From Tepidicella baoligensis (GTDB lineage: Bacteria > Pseudomonadota > Gammaproteobacteria > Burkholderiales > Burkholderiaceae_C), in contig NZ_JACCDB010000003.1 in the NCBI RefSeq assembly GCF_013432195.1, positions 124,001 through 188,000 on the forward strand: a DNA stretch of 64,000 nt, given 5' to 3'. A model generated the notes under the pieces. The model was not told the DNA's origin. It made no database searches and worked only from the letters and a program-made list of their open reading frames with translations. The position numbers were made by a program, and so were the translations under genes. This document shows, in pieces, positions 55,775-64,000 of the stretch (the first letter of the stretch is position 1; the number at the start of each line of letters is the position of its first letter).

Positions 55775-56158
55775 TCACAGGGACGGATGGGTCACGTCCC
55801 GGTCGTGCTCGGCCTTGTCCTGACAGGCCACGCAGCGCAGGGCGGTGGGGTTGGCGTGCAGCCGGGCGGTGGGGATGTCGACGCCGCAGTCCACGCACAA
55901 GCCATAGTCGCCCGAGGCGATGCGCTGCAAGGCGGCATCGATGGCGGCCAGGGTTTCGGCCTCCCGCTCGTCGATGGCCATGGCCAGGTCACGCTCGGCG
56001 TCGGCCTGCGCCCAGTCGCCGCTCTGCACGTCACGCAGGTCGCCAGCGGCTTCGGCACGCCCGATTTTGCCGCCGCGCTGGGCACGGATCTGTGCAATCA
56101 CGTCGCTGCGCATCTGTTGCAGCTGTTGGGCAAAGGTATCGGAAATGTGCTGGCTCAT
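55775..56158 (-). CDS. DksA/TraR-type C4 zinc finger protein
   Basis: A 127-residue protein with an N-terminal coiled-coil (residues ~1-85) and a C-terminal zinc finger CVDCGVDIPTARLHANPTALRCVAC. The first pair is spaced C-x2-C, the second C-x2-C. Proteins like this bind RNA polymerase's secondary channel with ppGpp or serve redox-sensitive roles. Start at 56158 (MSQHISDTFAQQL). Five bases before the VOC gene. Confidence 0.88.
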   Translation of the reverse strand: MSQHISDTFAQQLQQMRSDVIAQIRAQRGGKIGRAEAAGDLRDVQSGDWAQADAERDLAMAIDEREAETLAAIDAALQRIASGDYGLCVDCGVDIPTARLHANPTALRCVACQDKAEHDRDVTHPSL

Positions 56159-56296
56159 GGGAAGGCTCCTGTGCTGAATGGATGCATTGTCATGCAAACG
56201 GGGTGGTTCTGCCTTGATGCGGGTCAAGGCCGGGAGTGTCAAGCCAGGCGAGCTGTGGCATGCTTGCAGGTATCCGTTTTGCCCTGGAGCTGGACC

Positions 56297-57043
56297 ATGA
56301 CCGCACCCGACATGCACGCTTTCGCCAAATACATCCCCGGCTTCGAGTTTTTGCAGAACCTCTCGCGCCAGACGGCCGCCGGTGCGGCCCCTGGGCAGGC
56401 TGGAGCCGCACCCGGCATGCCTCCGATGAGCCACTGGGTGGCCCCGACCTTGGATGTGGAAGAACTGGACAAGCGCATTCAGGACCTGCGGGCCGTGCAT
56501 TTCTGGCTCGACCAGAACACCAAGGCCCTGGCCGCGACCATCCAGGCTTTGGAAGTGCAGAAGATGACGCTGGCCGCGCTCAAGGGCATGAACGTGAGCT
56601 TGCAGGACATGGCCGAGGCATTTCAGATTCGCCCCGAGCCCACGGCCGATGCCGCGGCTGCCACGGCCGCCACGGCGGCCCCAACACCGGCAGCGCCGCC
56701 TTCTGAAGCCGCTGCTGCCAATGCCGCCCCCGCGCTGGACCCGCTGCAATGGTGGAACGCGCTGACCCATCAGTTCCAGACCATTGCCAACGGGGCCATC
56801 CGCGACATGGCCGAGCATGCCAGCCGGGCGGCCGAACAGATGACCCAGACGGTACAGGCCGGCACCGAACCGGCGGCCGCCGCCCAGGCGTCCCCCGCCG
56901 ATCTCCCGCCCCCGACCCGCAGCCGGGCCACGAAGCGTCCCCGCCCGGCGCCCCGCCAGACCACAGGGGCGTCCCGGCCTGCAGCGAAAAAAGCACCTGC
57001 CGCTGCCACGCGCAAGAAGGCCAGCACGGCCAGGAAGGGATGA
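56297..57043 (+). CDS. phaM: PhaM-like polyhydroxyalkanoate granule protein
   Basis: A 248-residue protein. The N-terminus FAKYIPGFEFLQNLS is the conserved PhaM motif; a coiled-coil-like middle (DVEELDKRIQDLRAVHFWLDQN) is followed by an Ala/Pro-rich part and a Lys/Arg-rich C-terminus (AAKKAPAAATRKKASTARK) that binds DNA. PhaM tethers PHB granules to the nucleoid and activates PHB synthase. Predicted host makes PHA. Its stop overlaps the FIST gene start. Confidence 0.88.
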   Translation: MTAPDMHAFAKYIPGFEFLQNLSRQTAAGAAPGQAGAAPGMPPMSHWVAPTLDVEELDKRIQDLRAVHFWLDQNTKALAATIQALEVQKMTLAALKGMNVSLQDMAEAFQIRPEPTADAAAATAATAAPTPAAPPSEAAAANAAPALDPLQWWNALTHQFQTIANGAIRDMAEHASRAAEQMTQTVQAGTEPAAAAQASPADLPPPTRSRATKRPRPAPRQTTGASRPAAKKAPAAATRKKASTARKG

Positions 57044-58323
57044 AGCGGTTTCCCTACGCCCACGCCACCCACCCGCAATGGCGCATGGCCGCCGCGCTGG
57101 TGTTGGCGCAGCTGCGCGCCCAGATGGCCCTGCCCGACCATGCGTCCCAGCCGGCGTTGGGCCTGCTCTACATCACCGACCACTACGCCGCCGAGGCGCC
57201 AGGCATCCTGGATCATCTGAGCACCGAATTGCCCGAGGTCACGGATTGGGTGGGGACCGTGGGGGTCGGCATCGTGGCCAACAACGTGGAGTACATCGAC
57301 GAGCCGGCCCTGGCCGTCATGCTGTGCGACCTGGCCCCTCATCAATACCGTGTTTTCAGTGGGGTTGCCCCGCTGGCGGCGACCCAGGACACCGACGGCT
57401 TCGTGCCGCAAACGGCGCTGGTGCACGCGGATGGATCCACCCCTGACGTGGCCGAACTGATCGCCGAGGTGGCGCAGCGGACCTGGAGTCACCACGTCTT
57501 CGGAGGCCTGGCATCGAGTCGCGGCCCGACGGTGCAGTTCGCCCGTTCCAGTCGAGGAGCCGTGGCCGGCAGCGGTCAGCGTGGCGCTGTTGGGGTGTTC
57601 CATGGGGGATTGAGCGGTGTGGCCTTTGGGCCTGACGTGCGGCTGCTGTCCCGCGTCACACAGGGAGTTCGGCCATTGGCGGGCATGCACCGCATCGACC
57701 GCGCCGATCACAACGTCGCCCTGGTGCTGGACGGCCGCCCGGCCCTGGAAGTGTTGTTGGAGGACTTGGCGATCACGTTGGACGACCCGCCCGCTGCGGT
57801 GCAACGGTTGCGCCAGACGCTGGTGGGCCTCACCGCGCCGGAGCCGGCTCGGGGGCCTGGCCTGCAGGTGCCCGGCGCCGTGGGGGACGATGTGCTGGTG
57901 CGGCATCTGATCGGACTGGACCCGGGCCGGCGTGGCGTGGCCATGGCCGATGTCGTGCCTGTGGGCGGGCGGTTGGTGTTTTGCGAGCGCCATGTGCAGG
58001 CCGCCAAGGCAGACCTGATGCGCATGTGTGCCGAAATCCGCGAGGAGCTGGAATCTCCTGCCACGCAGGCAGAGGGCTCACCCTTCCCAGCGCAGGCGCA
58101 GCCTGCGAGGGAGCGCATCGTGGGCGCGGTGTATGTAAGCTGTAGTGGCCGCGGCGGGCCGTACTTTGGTGGATCCAGCGCCGAACTCCAGGTCGTGCGC
58201 CATGCGCTGGGCGATGTGCCGCTGGTTGGCTTCTTGGCCAGTGGCGAAATCGCGCACCACCGGCTGTATGGGTACACCGGTGTGCTCACGGTCTTCGCAA
58301 CGGCCGACAGCGAGGCGGCATGA
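57040..58323 (+). CDS. FIST-domain sensory protein
   Basis: A 427-residue protein consistent with FIST N and C domains: LGLLYITDHYAAEAPGILDHL and VGTVGVGIVANN near the start, and later RIVGAVYVSCSGRGGPYFGG with VGFLASGEIAH. FIST domains are small-ligand sensors. It has no transmembrane or output domain here, so it likely acts through a partner. The start overlaps the phaM stop (ATGA). Convergent with tgt. Confidence 0.85.
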   Translation: MKRFPYAHATHPQWRMAAALVLAQLRAQMALPDHASQPALGLLYITDHYAAEAPGILDHLSTELPEVTDWVGTVGVGIVANNVEYIDEPALAVMLCDLAPHQYRVFSGVAPLAATQDTDGFVPQTALVHADGSTPDVAELIAEVAQRTWSHHVFGGLASSRGPTVQFARSSRGAVAGSGQRGAVGVFHGGLSGVAFGPDVRLLSRVTQGVRPLAGMHRIDRADHNVALVLDGRPALEVLLEDLAITLDDPPAAVQRLRQTLVGLTAPEPARGPGLQVPGAVGDDVLVRHLIGLDPGRRGVAMADVVPVGGRLVFCERHVQAAKADLMRMCAEIREELESPATQAEGSPFPAQAQPARERIVGAVYVSCSGRGGPYFGGSSAELQVVRHALGDVPLVGFLASGEIAHHRLYGYTGVLTVFATADSEAA

Positions 58324-58362
58324 GTCAAACCTGAGCGCGGGAGGCAGCGACGATTTGCAGAC

Positions 58363-61330
<2,968 letters not shown>

Positions 61331-62460
61331 AAAAGCGGTAGCGCTGCTCGATCGCATGCCGGTACAGCGCCATGATGTGGTCATGGCCCGCGAAGGCGCT
61401 CACCAGCATCATCAGTGTGCTTTTGGGCAGGTGGAAGTTGGTGATGAGCACGTCCACCACCTGGAAACGAAAGCCTGGGGTGATGAAAATGTCGGTGTCG
61501 CCGCAGGCCAAGCCGGTGCGGGCCCAGCTTTCCAGCGTGCGCACGCTGGTGGTGCCGATGGCGACGATGCGTCCACCCCGGGACTGGGTCTCGCGTATGG
61601 CCTGCTGCGTGGCTGCGGGTACCTGGTACCACTCGCTGTGCATCACATGCTCGGCGATGTTCTCGGTCTTGCAAGGCTGAAAGGTGCCGGCTCCCACGTG
61701 CAGCGTGACGCTGGCGCGCTGCACGCCGCGGGCGTCCAGGGCCGCGAGCACACCTTGGTCAAAATGCAGCGCGGCGGTCGGCGCGGCCACGGCTCCCGGG
61801 TTTTTCGCAAACACGGTCTGGTAACGCCGCTCGTCTTCTTCCGTGTCACCGTGCTGGATGTAGGGTGGCAGCGGCACGTGGCCGTGCGCGGCCATCAGGG
61901 CATGGGGCTCGCCGCTGAATGCGAAGCGAAACAGCGGCCCGTCATCGTGGGGCCAGCGGCCCAGCAGCGTGGCGGTGAATGCCGTGCGGGTGCTGCCACG
62001 GGCGTGCATGTGCAGCGTCGCGCCCACAGGGGGCTTTTTGCTCACCTTCATGTGTGCCACCACCTCGTGGCCAGGGCCGGGCAACACACGCTCCACCAGC
62101 AGCTCCACTTTGCCCCCAGTTGCTTTTTCGCCAAACAGCCTGGCCTTGATCACCTGGGTGTCGTTGAACACCAGCAGATCGCCCGGCAGCAGCAGCTCGG
62201 GCAGCTCGCGGAAGAGGCGGTCCACCGGCGGCGCGCCTCTGCCATCGAGCAGGCGTGAGGCGCTGCGTTCGGGCGCGGGGTGCTGGGCAATGAGCTCAGG
62301 CGGCAGCGAAAAATCGAAATCGCTGAGGGTGAAGACGCGGGTTGCGTCAGCGGTGGATGCGGTCATGGGCTTGAGGGCCGGACGGGCCCGTTCCAAGTGA
62401 AACAAGGCCGCGATTGTCGCAGAAGGTATGATGTTGCGCTGCAACAAGCAGGAGAATCCC

Positions 62461-63225
62461 ATGGCCCTCGTCGTGTTCAATCAGAAAGGTGGGGTGGGCA
62501 AGTCCACCATCGCGTGCAACCTCGCGGCCATCAGCGCGGTCCAGGGTTTGCGGACCCTGCTCATCGACCTGGACCCGCAGGGCAATTCGACCCGCTATTT
62601 GCTGGGCGTGCCGGCAGCGGCCGACCAGCCCACCGTGGCCAGTTTTTTCGATCAGACACTGAGCTTTACCTTCAACCCCTTGCCGGCCAATGAATTCGTG
62701 ATCGACACGCCGTTCGATGGCTTGAAGGTGATGGCCGCCAGCGAGCGACTGGACGAACTCCAGCCCAAGCTGGAATCGCGCCACAAGATCTACAAGTTGC
62801 GCGAAGCCTTGCAACAGTTGGCCGACAGCTACGACCGGATCTACATCGACACCCCTCCCGCGCTCAACTTCTACACCCGCTCGGCGTTGATGGGGGCCAG
62901 TGGCTGCCTCATTCCCTTTGATTGTGATGATTTCTCACGTCAGGCGCTTTACACGCTGCTGGCCAATGTGCAGGAAATCCGCGCCGATCACAACCCGGGG
63001 CTGGACATCAAGGGCATCGTGGTCAACCAGTTCCAGCCGCGTGCCAACCTGCCGCAGCGGCTGGTGCAGGAATTGGTGGACGAAGGCTTGCCGGTATTGG
63101 AGCCCTATCTGCCCGCTTCGGTGAAGGTGCGTGAGTCGCATCAGCTGGCGCGGCCCATGATCCATCTGGATTCGAAACACAAGCTCACGCAGGCCCTCTG
63201 GGCTTTGCACGAGCGGCTGGGTTGA
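62461..63225 (+). CDS. ParA-family ATPase (orphan)
   Basis: A 254-residue deviant-Walker ATPase: [17 protein letters not shown] (KGGVGKST at residues 9-16), [13 protein letters not shown] and [13 protein letters not shown]. No parB or chromosomal oriC context is visible, so it is likely an orphan positioning ATPase (e.g. for protein clusters), not the chromosome-partition ParA. GCAGGAG precedes the ATG. Divergent from queA. Confidence 0.9.
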   Translation: MALVVFNQKGGVGKSTIACNLAAISAVQGLRTLLIDLDPQGNSTRYLLGVPAAADQPTVASFFDQTLSFTFNPLPANEFVIDTPFDGLKVMAASERLDELQPKLESRHKIYKLREALQQLADSYDRIYIDTPPALNFYTRSALMGASGCLIPFDCDDFSRQALYTLLANVQEIRADHNPGLDIKGIVVNQFQPRANLPQRLVQELVDEGLPVLEPYLPASVKVRESHQLARPMIHLDSKHKLTQALWALHERLG

Positions 63226-63244
63226 GGGTGCGGGGGCAAGGGCA

Positions 63245-64000
63245 TCAAGCCCGGTCCGAGCGTCGCCGGGCGGGTGCATGGGTTTCGTAATAGCGGGCCT
63301 TGTCTTCATACATGGCACGGTCGGCGGCCTGCAAGGCGGCCTCCATCGACTCGCCACGCTGGCAGACCGCCAGGCCCATGGCAAAACTCAGTGATTTGCC
63401 GGGGTAAAACTGGTTGTTCAGCTCCAACACCTGCCGGATCTGTTCCATCACACCGCGTGCCCCTTCCTCGTCGGTGCCCGGCAGCAGCACCACGAACTCG
63501 TCGCCGCCGATGCGCGCGGCACAACCCGGAGCGTCAACCGCTTTGTTGAGCACCTCGCCCGCACGGCGCAGCAGGGCGTCACCGGCCACATGGCCGCCTT
63601 CGTCGTTGGCGATCTTGAGGCCATTGAGGTCCACCGCGATCACCGCCACCGGCCAGGGACCTTTACGGCTGAGGCGGTTGGTTTCCTCGACGAAGTAGGC
63701 CCGGTTGCGCAGGCGGGTCAACACGTCGTGTTTGCCCAGGTATTCGAGGTAGGCCTCGGCCTTCTTGCGGGCGGTGATGTCCACCAACGACACGAGCACC
63801 AGGCTCCAGTCGTCGAGATGATCTTCCAGGATGGCGAACTGCATGTGCACATGCAGGGGGTCGCCGCCGAGCGTGTAGTTGACCACTTCGCGCTCCTGGG
63901 CGTATTTGCCGTTCCAGAGGTCGATCAACTGGGCCGCAAAGGGTTCTTCCATGTCGTCGCGGAACACGGCATCGAGCCGTCGCAGCAGTTCGTGTTTGTC
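63245..64000 (-). CDS. PAS-GGDEF diguanylate cyclase (partial, 5' end outside window)
   Basis: The frame is open to the window edge, so about 251 C-terminal residues are seen. An N-terminal PAS/PAC-like stretch (EVVNYTLGGDPLHVHMQFAILED, followed by SLVDITARKKAEAYLEYLG) precedes a GGDEF domain with RIGGDEFVVLLPG, the signature motif intact, plus DLNGLKIANDEGGHVAGD. It likely synthesises cyclic-di-GMP. Convergent with parA. Confidence 0.9.
   Translation of the reverse strand, partial: DKHELLRRLDAVFRDDMEEPFAAQLIDLWNGKYAQEREVVNYTLGGDPLHVHMQFAILEDHLDDWSLVLVSLVDITARKKAEAYLEYLGKHDVLTRLRNRAYFVEETNRLSRKGPWPVAVIAVDLNGLKIANDEGGHVAGDALLRRAGEVLNKAVDAPGCAARIGGDEFVVLLPGTDEEGARGVMEQIRQVLELNNQFYPGKSLSFAMGLAVCQRGESMEAALQAADRAMYEDKARYYETHAPARRRSDRA

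Noticed and set aside
57040-58323. Considering the FIST protein as a chemotaxis partner of the nearby MCP
   Set aside because: They are on opposite sides of tgt and not co-oriented in an operon; no evidence beyond proximity.

Overview
The window reads as a stretch of chromosome from a high-GC betaproteobacterium, most likely a Burkholderiales member close to Comamonadaceae. The pointers are a DUF3567 gene, a PhaM-type PHA-granule protein, a divergent amgK / lptD-surA-rsmA block and a three-subunit pnt transhydrogenase. Coding density is high. I see no rRNA, tRNA, IS element, phage or CRISPR array. The placement is an inference from gene content.

Layout. 1-16.7 kb is mostly housekeeping: the proA tail, a thioesterase, an LLM flavin oxidoreductase, a carboxyspermidine pair (decarboxylase and dehydrogenase), mnmA, pntB-pntAb-pntAa, a NudJ-like Nudix hydrolase, yaeQ, rsmE, amgK, lptD-surA-rsmA and a barstar-like gene. 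17-19.6 kb has the malic enzyme maeB (with a clear terminator) and a DUF2061 gene. 20-25.8 kb is a salt/pH stress block: ectABCD for ectoine and 5-hydroxyectoine, convergent with a three-gene operon of a duplicated DUF1538 membrane protein, a PII-like protein and a CBS protein. 25.9-30 kb has pgk, pyk, a MarC-family protein and an EAL protein.

30-51.8 kb is the centrepiece: a contiguous H2/CO locus. On the minus strand lies hypABFCDE (NiFe-hydrogenase maturation, with a short HypF). It is divergent from a PAS-LytTR gene resembling the haem CO sensor RcoM. This is followed on the plus strand by a form I aerobic CO dehydrogenase operon: coxMSL, coxG, coxD, coxE, coxF, a MocA-like gene, a 42-codon ORF, a polytopic membrane protein and coxI. 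About 110 bp later hoxFUYHW begins, encoding an NAD-reducing NiFe hydrogenase and its endopeptidase. The cell could therefore draw electrons from both CO and H2, with H2 feeding NAD+ directly. The CO sensor sits at the hinge between the hyp and cox-hox arms.

51.7-64 kb holds a ChaN-like lipoprotein, dps, DUF3567 and DUF3108 genes, a fumarylacetoacetate-hydrolase family gene, a VOC gene, a DksA/TraR protein, phaM, a FIST sensor, tgt and queA flanking a chemoreceptor gene, an orphan parA and a GGDEF gene cut by the window edge.

Most start sites were refined from ribosome-binding sites, overlaps and family N-termini. Function calls rest on recognisable motifs read by eye; no database search was run.
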